A stretch of 6,086 nt of DNA from Phycisphaerae bacterium (GTDB taxonomy: Bacteria > Planctomycetota > Phycisphaerae > Tepidisphaerales > Tepidisphaeraceae), in contig JACMJD010000090.1 of the NCBI GenBank assembly GCA_014380825.1, forward strand, positions 1-6,086. The letters run 5' to 3'. The notes beneath the pieces were generated by a model, which did no database searches, had not been told where the DNA came from, and saw nothing but the letters and a program-made list of their open reading frames with translations. Positions 1-6,086 of the stretch are shown here, one piece after another (the stretch's first letter is position 1; every line of letters starts with the position of its first letter). The position numbers and the translations under genes are program-made.

Positions 1-1
1 C

Positions 2-3000
2 TCCGAAGGCTCGGTGCTCGATCCGATCGTCGCGGTTCGCCGGCGAATCACGCTGGATCCGAACGAAAGCGCCCGCGTCGACATCGTCACCGGAATGGCC
101 GAGACGCGCGAAGCAGCAGCGGGTCTGATCGAAAAATATCACGATCGTCGCCTCGCTGATCGCGTGCTGGAATTGTCCTGGACGCATTCTCAGGTTGTCC
201 TCCGTCAGCTCAACGCGACCGAGACTGAAGCGCAGCTTTACGCGCGCCTGGCGTCGAACGTCCTGTACGCCACGCCCGCGCGGCGGGCGAACTCCGGCAT
301 CATCACGCGCAACCGTCGCGGCCAATCCGGATTGTGGGGCTACGGGATCAGCGGCGATCTGCCGATCGTCCTGCTGCGCATCGCCGACCAGGCGAAGCTC
401 GATATCGTTCGCCAGGCCGTGCAGGCGCACGCGTATTGGCGCTTGAAGGGTCTGACGGTTGACCTCGTCATCTGGAACGAAGATCCCAGCGGATACCGCC
501 AGCAGTTGCAGGACATGATCCTCGGCATGATTACCGCCGGCACCGAGGCGCAGCTCGTCGATCGGCCGGGCGGGATCTTTGTGCGCCGCGCCGATCAGAT
601 CGCTGAAGAAGACAAAGTCCTTCTGCAAGCGGTCGCGCGCGTGATTCTCACCGACAGCGCCGGAACGCTCGCCGAGCAGATCGAGAAGCGCCCAAGCACG
701 CGCGAAACGGTTGGCCGATTCATTCCGACGCGATTGAAGAAAACCGAAAACGTACCCGTTGCCGTCGAATTGCTCGATCGCGATCTGATCTACTTCAACG
801 GTACCGGCGGGTTCACGCGCGATGGTCGCGAATACGTTATCAGCACCGTGCCCGAGCGCGTCACGCCCGCGCCGTGGTGCAACGTGCTGGCGAATCCGAC
901 GTTCGGCAGCGTCGTCACTGAATCAGGCGGCGGTTACACGTTCGCCGAGAATGCACACGAATTTCGGCTCACGCCCTGGTACAACGATCCGGTTTCCGAC
1001 ACAGCGGGCGAGGCGTTTTACATCCGCGACGAAGAGACCGGGCGATTCTGGTCGCCTTCTCCGCTGCCTGCGCGCGGGCCGATGCCGTACACGACTCGAC
1101 ATGGCTTTGGCTACAGCGTCTTCGAGTACGACGAGAACGGCATCAGATCGGAGATGTGGCAGTACGTCGGCGTCGCCAGCCCGCTGAAGTTCGTGTCGAT
1201 TCGCATTCGCAATTCCTCCGGCCGACCGCGCCGATTGTCTGTCAGCGGATTTGTCGAATGGGTGCTGGGCGATTTGCGCCCCAAAACGCTGATGCACATC
1301 GTCAGCGAGATCGACACGCGCACCGGCGCCTTGTTCGCGCGAAACACATACAACACCGAATTCCCCGACCGCGTCGCGTTCTTCGATTGCAGCGAGACGA
1401 CCCGGTCCGTTAGCGGCGACCGTCAGGAATTCGTCGGCCGCAACGGTTCGCTCGCAAATCCCGCCGCGATGGGCCGAACCAAGCTCGCCGGTCGCGTCGG
1501 TGCCAACATGGATCCTTGCGCGGCGATGCAGACGACCATCGAACTCAACGAAGGTCAGGAAAAGGAAGTCGTCTTCATCCTCGGTTGCGGGCGCGATGAG
1601 AACGAAGCGCGCACGCTCGTGCAGCGTTTTCGCGGCGTGCCGAACGCGCGACGCGAGCTCGACGCCGTCTGGAATTACTGGGGCCGCACGCTCGGCACGG
1701 TCAACGTCGTCACGCCCGAAGACACGCTGAACATTCTCGCCAACGGGTGGCTCCAGTATCAGGTGCTCGCGTGCCGCATGTGGGCACGCAGCGGGTTTTA
1801 TCAATCCGGCGGCGCGTTCGGTTTCCGCGATCAATTGCAGGATGCGATGTCGCTGCTCTACGCCGAGCCGCGACTTTATCGCGAGCACATCCTGCGATGC
1901 GCATCTCGCCAGTTCCGCATGGGCGACGTGCAGCATTGGTGGCATCCTCCAACCGGACGCGGCGTGCGGACGCATTTCTCGGACGACTATCTCTGGCTGC
2001 CGTACGCCGTTTGCCGTTACGTCCTGAGCACCGGCGACACGGGCGTGCTCAATGAGAAGTCGAACTACATCGAAGGTCGGCCGGTGAACCCCGATGAAGA
2101 AAGCTACTACGATCTGCCCGCGCGGCTTGATGAAAGCGGCACGCTCTACGACCACTGCGTGCGCGCGATCGAATACGGCCTGAAGTTCGGCGAGCACGGA
2201 CTGCCGCTCATGGGTTGCGGCGACTGGAACGACGGCATGAACCTCGTCGGCGAACACGGGAAAGGCGAAAGCGTCTGGCTCGCGTTTTTCCTGTGCGACG
2301 TGCTGCGAGAGTTTTCGGCGCTTGCGAAGAATCGTGGCGACACGACGTTCGCCGCGCGCTGCACGAGCGAGATGGAGAAACTTCGCAACAACATCGAGAC
2401 GCAGGCGTGGGACGGCGCATGGTATCGTCGCGCCTACTTCGACAACGGCGAGCCGCTCGGTTCGGCCACCAACATGGAATGTCAGATCGATTCGCTCCCG
2501 CAGAGCTGGGCGATCCTGTCCGCGGTCGGCGATCCCGCTCGCGCGCGGCAAGCGCTGGCGGCTGTCGACGCGCGGCTTGTTCGTCGCGATGCGCAACTCA
2601 TTCAGTTGTTCGATCCGCCTTTCGATAAATCGCCGCAGAATCCGGGCTACATCAAGGGCTACGTCCCCGGTGTGCGCGAGAACGGCGGACAGTACACGCA
2701 CGCCGCCGTCTGGACCGTCATGGCGTTCGCGCTCAGCGGCGACGTCGAACGCGCGTGGGAACTGTGGCAGATCATCAACCCCATCAACCACGGCGATCGA
2801 GTCGACAAGATCGCGACGTACAAAGTCGAACCGTACGTAGTGGCCGCCGACGTGTATGGCGTCGCCCCGCACACGGGCCGCGGCGGCTGGACTTGGTACA
2901 CCGGCTCAGCGGGCTGGATGTATCGATTGCTGATGGAATCGTTCCTGGGCCTGCGATTGACCGTCGACAAATTACACTTCGACCCGCGCGTGCCGCCGAG

Positions 3001-3181
3001 CTGGAAGGAATTCACGGTCCACTATCGCTATCGCGAGACCGTTCATCACATCGTCGTGAAGTTCGAAGGCGCCGGACGCGTCGTGCAGCGCGTGCTGCTG
3101 GATGGCGTCGAACAACCCGACAAATCGGTGCAGATGGTCGACGACCATCGCGAGCATCATGCGGAAGTGTTCATCGGATGA
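2..3181 (+). CDS. ndvB: Cyclic beta-1,2-glucan synthase-like protein, C-terminal part with GH94 domain (5' end outside window)
   Basis: This is the C-terminal ~1,060 residues of an NdvB/ChvB-type protein. The family is usually about 2,800 residues: an inner-membrane GT84 synthase makes the beta-1,2-glucan, and a C-terminal GH94 phosphorylase module controls ring size. The frame is open to the left edge, and the GTG at 14 lies inside a conserved segment, so it is not the start. Counting that GTG as residue 1: residues 1-45 are the end of a first GT36-type beta-sandwich (LDPIVAVRRRI); a helical linker with LWGYGISGDLPIVL follows; a second sandwich runs about 257-545 (DLIYFNGTGGFT); the (alpha/alpha)6 catalytic domain runs about 565-985. 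Catalytic-domain landmarks are FRDQLQD (604-610), QHWWHPPTGRGVRTHFSDD (640-658), GDWNDG (736-741; Asp740 is the expected general acid by analogy with GH94 phosphorylases), ENGGQYTHAAVW (889-900) and GGWTWYTGSAGW (957-968), the last two in the phosphate-site region. No frameshift or missing motif is seen. A stand-alone GH94 phosphorylase is less likely because of the double sandwich and linker. Confidence 0.9.
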   Translation, partial: SEGSVLDPIVAVRRRITLDPNESARVDIVTGMAETREAAAGLIEKYHDRRLADRVLELSWTHSQVVLRQLNATETEAQLYARLASNVLYATPARRANSGIITRNRRGQSGLWGYGISGDLPIVLLRIADQAKLDIVRQAVQAHAYWRLKGLTVDLVIWNEDPSGYRQQLQDMILGMITAGTEAQLVDRPGGIFVRRADQIAEEDKVLLQAVARVILTDSAGTLAEQIEKRPSTRETVGRFIPTRLKKTENVPVAVELLDRDLIYFNGTGGFTRDGREYVISTVPERVTPAPWCNVLANPTFGSVVTESGGGYTFAENAHEFRLTPWYNDPVSDTAGEAFYIRDEETGRFWSPSPLPARGPMPYTTRHGFGYSVFEYDENGIRSEMWQYVGVASPLKFVSIRIRNSSGRPRRLSVSGFVEWVLGDLRPKTLMHIVSEIDTRTGALFARNTYNTEFPDRVAFFDCSETTRSVSGDRQEFVGRNGSLANPAAMGRTKLAGRVGANMDPCAAMQTTIELNEGQEKEVVFILGCGRDENEARTLVQRFRGVPNARRELDAVWNYWGRTLGTVNVVTPEDTLNILANGWLQYQVLACRMWARSGFYQSGGAFGFRDQLQDAMSLLYAEPRLYREHILRCASRQFRMGDVQHWWHPPTGRGVRTHFSDDYLWLPYAVCRYVLSTGDTGVLNEKSNYIEGRPVNPDEESYYDLPARLDESGTLYDHCVRAIEYGLKFGEHGLPLMGCGDWNDGMNLVGEHGKGESVWLAFFLCDVLREFSALAKNRGDTTFAARCTSEMEKLRNNIETQAWDGAWYRRAYFDNGEPLGSATNMECQIDSLPQSWAILSAVGDPARARQALAAVDARLVRRDAQLIQLFDPPFDKSPQNPGYIKGYVPGVRENGGQYTHAAVWTVMAFALSGDVERAWELWQIINPINHGDRVDKIATYKVEPYVVAADVYGVAPHTGRGGWTWYTGSAGWMYRLLMESFLGLRLTVDKLHFDPRVPPSWKEFTVHYRYRETVHHIVVKFEGAGRVVQRVLLDGVEQPDKSVQMVDDHREHHAEVFIG

Positions 3182-3198
3182 CGGGCAGGCTCGGGGCG

Positions 3199-4470
3199 TC
3201 AGAGTTGCCAGCGCAGAAGCCCCGCGAGATGCTCGATGGCCTTTTCCTGGAGTGGGCGGGACTTCCAGGCCTCAAGTGTTATCTGCTTCGACCGTGTCTT
3301 GTCCTGCTCAAAACACTGCGTCTGGTGTGCCGCAAGGTCGCGGTCGTAAACGTTCAGATTCGCCTCGTCGTTCAGGCGGAACGATCGATTGTCGAAATTG
3401 GTTGAGCCCACCGAAACCCATAGATCGTCGACGATGACGACCTTGCAGTGATACATCGTCGGCTGGTATTCAAAAATATCCACGCCTGCTTCAAGCAATG
3501 GACCCCATCGCGATCGTGATGCCCGGCGGACGGTTTGCGTGTCGATGTTTTTGCCCGGCACAATGATTTCTACCCGCACGCCGCGCTTGCGTGCGGCGAC
3601 AATCGCGTCGATGGTCAGATCATCGGGCACGAAATACGCCGTCCCCAGACGGATCGAATGCGCCGCCGCTGTGATCGACAGTAGATACATCAGGCGGACG
3701 GATTCGGCGCCCTCCTCCGGCGAGCTCTGAAACACCTGCGCCGGCGATTCACCTTCCGGCTCGAGCTTGGGAAAATATTCATCCCCGTGCAGCACGCACG
3801 CTTCGGTCGTCATCCAGTTGTCCATGAAAGCCGACTGCATCTGCGCGACGGCGGGGCCTTCCAGCTTAAAGTGCGAATCCCGCCAATGGTCCGCATCTTG
3901 CGCATTTCCCAGCCATTCGTCGGCGATGCCAACGCCCCCGGTAAATCCAATCCTTCCATCAATCACGAGCAACTTGCGATGTGTGCGATTGTTAATCCGG
4001 CTCACGTTGTACCAGCGCAGCGGATGGTAGCGCTCGACGGACGCGCCGGCGTCGGTCATCATCCTGAGCAATTGCTCATCCACCTTGTTGCTGCCAAGCC
4101 AATCGAGGAGCACGTGAACTTTGACGCCGGCGCGGGCACGTTCGGTCAGCGCGCTTGCGAACTCGCCGCCGATCTTCCCAGACCAGTAAATGAATGTTTC
4201 GAACGTGATCGTCTTGCGCGCCGATCGGATTCCGTCCAGCATGGCGGGGAAGATTTGATCGCCGTTGATAAGCGGCGTGATCTTGTTGCCCTGCAAGATG
4301 GCCGGCGGAAGCAGGTTCCCGACAGATCGCAAAAACTGTTCCTCATCAACTTTATACAAATGATTGAGTTCATGGCGCACGGTCTTCTCGGGCGTGATGA
4401 ACTGCCGCACAATCATGATCAGCAGATACGTGCCGATCGCGGTCGTCAGAACGATAAGCCAAACAGGCAT
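3199..4470 (-). CDS. cls: Cardiolipin synthase (phospholipase D superfamily, two HKD motifs)
   Basis: This 423-residue protein very probably condenses two phosphatidylglycerols into cardiolipin plus glycerol at the inner membrane. Residues about 3-25 form one hydrophobic helix (PVWLIVLTTAIGTYLLIMIV), consistent with an N-terminal anchor. Two complete PLD catalytic motifs are present: HKD1 with His164, Lys166 and Asp171 (THRKLLVIDGRIGFTGG) and HKD2 with His341, Lys343 and Asp348 (YHCKVVIVDDLWVSVGSTN). HKD2 is followed by the Cls hallmark FDNRSFRLNDEANLNV (359-374). ETFIYWSG near 91-98 and AYFVPDD near 278-284 are also typical of bacterial Cls. It is shorter than ClsA-type enzymes (about 480 residues, two N-terminal helices) and close to ClsB in length. 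The ATG at 4470-4468 is supported by AAAGG 8 bases upstream and by placing the membrane helix at the very N-terminus. It converges on the glucan synthase gene and diverges from sucA, so it is probably transcribed alone. Another PLD-family phosphatidyltransferase is possible but less likely. Confidence 0.93.
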   Translation of the reverse strand: MPVWLIVLTTAIGTYLLIMIVRQFITPEKTVRHELNHLYKVDEEQFLRSVGNLLPPAILQGNKITPLINGDQIFPAMLDGIRSARKTITFETFIYWSGKIGGEFASALTERARAGVKVHVLLDWLGSNKVDEQLLRMMTDAGASVERYHPLRWYNVSRINNRTHRKLLVIDGRIGFTGGVGIADEWLGNAQDADHWRDSHFKLEGPAVAQMQSAFMDNWMTTEACVLHGDEYFPKLEPEGESPAQVFQSSPEEGAESVRLMYLLSITAAAHSIRLGTAYFVPDDLTIDAIVAARKRGVRVEIIVPGKNIDTQTVRRASRSRWGPLLEAGVDIFEYQPTMYHCKVVIVDDLWVSVGSTNFDNRSFRLNDEANLNVYDRDLAAHQTQCFEQDKTRSKQITLEAWKSRPLQEKAIEHLAGLLRWQL

Positions 4471-4478
4471 GCGATCGA

Positions 4479-4483
4479 CCTTT
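4479..4483 (-). promoter_or_regulatory. Ribosome binding site of cls
   Basis: On the minus strand AAAGG lies 8 bases before the ATG at 4470. It is a partial Shine-Dalgarno match at good spacing and supports this start codon. Confidence 0.5.
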
Positions 4484-4723
4484 CAAAAGCGGTGGTGCCA
4501 AGCGCGTCCACTGGCCGGGCACCGCTCGACCGCCGGCGCCGGGCACGCAGGAGCGTATTCGTAAGCCGCTCCGCGCAGCAACCGACGTTTAGCGCTCTTT
4601 GCCTGATTTTCATGTCCTATCACACGTCGGATCCAGCTCGATGTCGCATGCTTCGTTGCAGTGTGTAGAATCCCGTGCCGGCGCGCTTAAACTTGCTTGA
4701 AGCGCATCGTAACGCACACGTTT

Positions 4724-4727
4724 GGAG
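4724..4727 (+). promoter_or_regulatory. Ribosome binding site of sucA
   Basis: GGAG is followed by 11 bases and then the ATG at 4739. The spacing is slightly long but usable. It is the only purine-rich Shine-Dalgarno-like stretch just upstream and helps fix the sucA start. Confidence 0.45.
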
Positions 4728-4738
4728 TTTGAATTTCC

Positions 4739-6086
4739 ATGGAGCCTTTTGACTTTGTTAATCGAGCGAACGCCGATTTCATCGATCGGCTATTCGAGCA
4801 GTATCGAAAAGATCCCCGTTCGGTCAGCGAGCAGTGGCAAGCGTTCTTCGCCGGGTTTCAGTCCGGTGTGAATCGATCGGAAGCGGCCTCGACCGACTTC
4901 GCGGCTCGGGCGCAGGTTGAGCCCACCGTGCCGCTGACGATGGGCGTGTTTGACCTGGTTCACACGTACCGCGAAATCGGGCACTTCGTCGCCAAGCTCG
5001 ATCCGCTCGGTCACGATCGGCCGGACCATCCGTTGTTGCATCTCGATAACTTCGGGATGAGCGATGCCGACCTGGATCGCGTCGTCGGGCGCGGAAGTTT
5101 TTACGGCCCGACCAACGGAACGCTCAGCGATCTGATCGACAAGCTGCGGCAGACGTATTGCCGCGGGATCGGCGTTGAGTTCATCAACATCTCCGATCGC
5201 GATCAACGCGAGTGGCTGCTGCATCGGATGGAGCCGATCCTTAATCGGCCGATGTTCTCAGCCGAAGAGAAGAAGCAAATCCTGTTCGACCTGATCGCCG
5301 CCGAGGAGTTTGAGCAATATCTGCATCGCGTGTTCATCGGCGCTAAGCGATTCAGCATCGAAGGTGGCGAATCGCTCGTGCCGGTGCTCAATACGATGGT
5401 TGATCACGGCGCGCAAGTCGGCGCCGAGCAGATGATCATGAGCATGGCCCATCGCGGGCGCTTGAACATTCTCGCGCACGTGCTCAACAAGCCGTACGAA
5501 GCGATGCTCGCCGAATTCATGGGCACCGCCGCGCACACGCCGGAAATGGGCGACGGCGACGTGAAGTATCACATGGGCTACGCGAACGAGCGTTCGCTGA
5601 CCAACGGGCTGAAGGCGAAGGTGTCGCTGGTTCCAAATCCGTCGCACCTTGAGCTGATCAACCCGATCATGCAGGGCATCGTGCGCGCCAAGCAGCAGAT
5701 TTTCGGCGACGCCGGGCGCACGCGCGTGGTGCCGATCGCGATGCACGGTGATGCCGCGTTTACCGGGCAGGGAATTGTCTCAGAGACGTTGAATCTATCT
5801 GAGCTGCACGGCTATCGTACGGGCGGCACGATTCACATCATCGTGAACAACCAGATCGGCTTCACCACACCGCCGCAGCAGGAACGGTTCACGCCGTATG
5901 CGACCGACATCGCCAAAACGATTCAGGCGCCGATCTTCCACGTGAACGGCGACGATCCCGAAGCATGTGTACACGCTGCACGGTTGGCCATCGGTTTCCG
6001 GCAGGAATTCAAGCAGGACGTGATGATCGACTTGTGGTGCTACCGACGTCACGGCCACAACGAGCAGGATGAGCCGGAGTTCACGC
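4739..6086 (+). CDS. sucA: 2-oxoglutarate dehydrogenase E1 component, N-terminal half (3' end outside window)
   Basis: This is the thiamine diphosphate-dependent E1 subunit of the 2-oxoglutarate dehydrogenase complex. It decarboxylates 2-oxoglutarate and passes the succinyl group to the E2 lipoyl arm in the TCA cycle (cytoplasm). I translated 449 open codons from the ATG at 4739 to the right edge; the family is usually 900-1,000 residues, so about half is visible. Residues 1-41 match the short N-terminal E1 segment (DFVNRANADFIDRLFEQY, then SVSEQWQAFFAGF), which is typical of the E2-binding region and supports this start. Then come GAKRFSIEGGE (201-211), MAHRGRLN (236-243, His238), DVKYHMG (274-280, His278), LVPNPSHLE (297-305), the cofactor/Mg motif HGDAAFTGQG (336-345, Asp338) with NNQIGFTT (370-377), and PIFHVNGDDPEA (398-409). 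His238 and His278 correspond to the active-site histidines of E. coli SucA (His260 and His298). It is cut off in RRHGHNEQDEPEFT. No motif is missing. The usual E2 partner gene would be expected downstream but is not visible. Confidence 0.97.
   Translation, partial: MEPFDFVNRANADFIDRLFEQYRKDPRSVSEQWQAFFAGFQSGVNRSEAASTDFAARAQVEPTVPLTMGVFDLVHTYREIGHFVAKLDPLGHDRPDHPLLHLDNFGMSDADLDRVVGRGSFYGPTNGTLSDLIDKLRQTYCRGIGVEFINISDRDQREWLLHRMEPILNRPMFSAEEKKQILFDLIAAEEFEQYLHRVFIGAKRFSIEGGESLVPVLNTMVDHGAQVGAEQMIMSMAHRGRLNILAHVLNKPYEAMLAEFMGTAAHTPEMGDGDVKYHMGYANERSLTNGLKAKVSLVPNPSHLELINPIMQGIVRAKQQIFGDAGRTRVVPIAMHGDAAFTGQGIVSETLNLSELHGYRTGGTIHIIVNNQIGFTTPPQQERFTPYATDIAKTIQAPIFHVNGDDPEACVHAARLAIGFRQEFKQDVMIDLWCYRRHGHNEQDEPEFT

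Larger units (their letters stand above)
4471..4738. promoter_or_regulatory. Divergent intergenic region between cls and sucA
   Basis: These 268 bases separate the start codons of two genes transcribed away from each other, so promoters for both must lie here or be absent; this is inference from layout. I see no convincing sigma-70 promoter pair for either gene and no persuasive small ORF. TAGAAT at 4666-4671 matches the -10 consensus at 5 of 6 positions on the sucA strand and would give a leader of about 60 bases, but the sequence 17 bases upstream (GTCGCA) is a poor -35. The cls-proximal half is GC-rich and holds a 9-base direct repeat, GCCGGGCAC, at 4514-4522 and 4538-4546, and a perfect palindrome CCGGCGCCGG at 4533-4542. 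The sucA-proximal half is more AT-rich. Confidence 0.45.

Noticed and set aside
14..16. GTG as the true start of the first gene
   Set aside because: The frame stays open to the left edge, and the codon sits inside the conserved end of an upstream beta-sandwich domain; no Shine-Dalgarno sequence is visible in the few bases before it.
923..2872. A 649-codon open frame on the minus strand opposite the glucan synthase gene
   Set aside because: It lies wholly antisense to conserved GH94 sequence, its translation is rich in Arg/Ala/Val/His and has no recognisable domain, and long antisense frames are common opposite GC-rich genes.
3787..4668. A 293-codon plus-strand open frame opposite cls that runs into the intergenic region
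   Set aside because: It is mostly antisense to cls with its intact HKD motifs; the translation has low-complexity Arg-rich stretches and no recognisable family.
4656..4671. TTGCAG plus TAGAAT as a sucA promoter
   Set aside because: The two hexamers are only 4 bases apart, far below the 16-18 needed; only the TAGAAT is worth noting, and weakly.
5258..5746. A 162-codon minus-strand open frame opposite sucA
   Set aside because: It is antisense to highly conserved E1 motifs, and its His/Arg/Val-rich translation is typical of a shadow frame.

Overview
The window looks like ordinary core chromosome from a GC-rich bacterium (roughly 60 % GC by eye). It holds three protein genes that account for almost every base. 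No mobile elements, RNA genes, CRISPR arrays or phage-like genes are visible. The style of the 2-oxoglutarate dehydrogenase E1 N-terminus, together with an NdvB-like glucan synthase, makes me lean weakly toward Planctomycetes or Phycisphaerae. This rests on memory of protein style, so the taxonomy should be treated as open.

Layout: (1) From the left edge to 3181 on the + strand is the C-terminal third of a very large cyclic beta-1,2-glucan synthase-type protein (NdvB/ChvB family), with an intact GH94 phosphorylase-like module; its 5' part lies outside the window. (2) 4470 to 3199 on the - strand is a complete two-HKD cardiolipin synthase with one N-terminal membrane helix. It converges on gene 1 with only 17 bases between the stop codons. 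(3) 4471-4738 is a 268-base divergent intergenic region that must carry the start signals for cls (leftward) and sucA (rightward). (4) From 4739 to the right edge on the + strand are the first 449 codons of sucA, the E1 component of the 2-oxoglutarate dehydrogenase complex; its 3' half is cut off by the window.

The genes do not form an operon: gene 1 and cls converge, and cls and sucA diverge. The first two both concern the envelope (periplasmic glucan and membrane phospholipid), while sucA is a TCA-cycle enzyme. I did not find a previously undescribed system here. The most distinctive sequence-level signal is a strong excess of GATC and of the palindrome CGATCG across both genes and spacer.
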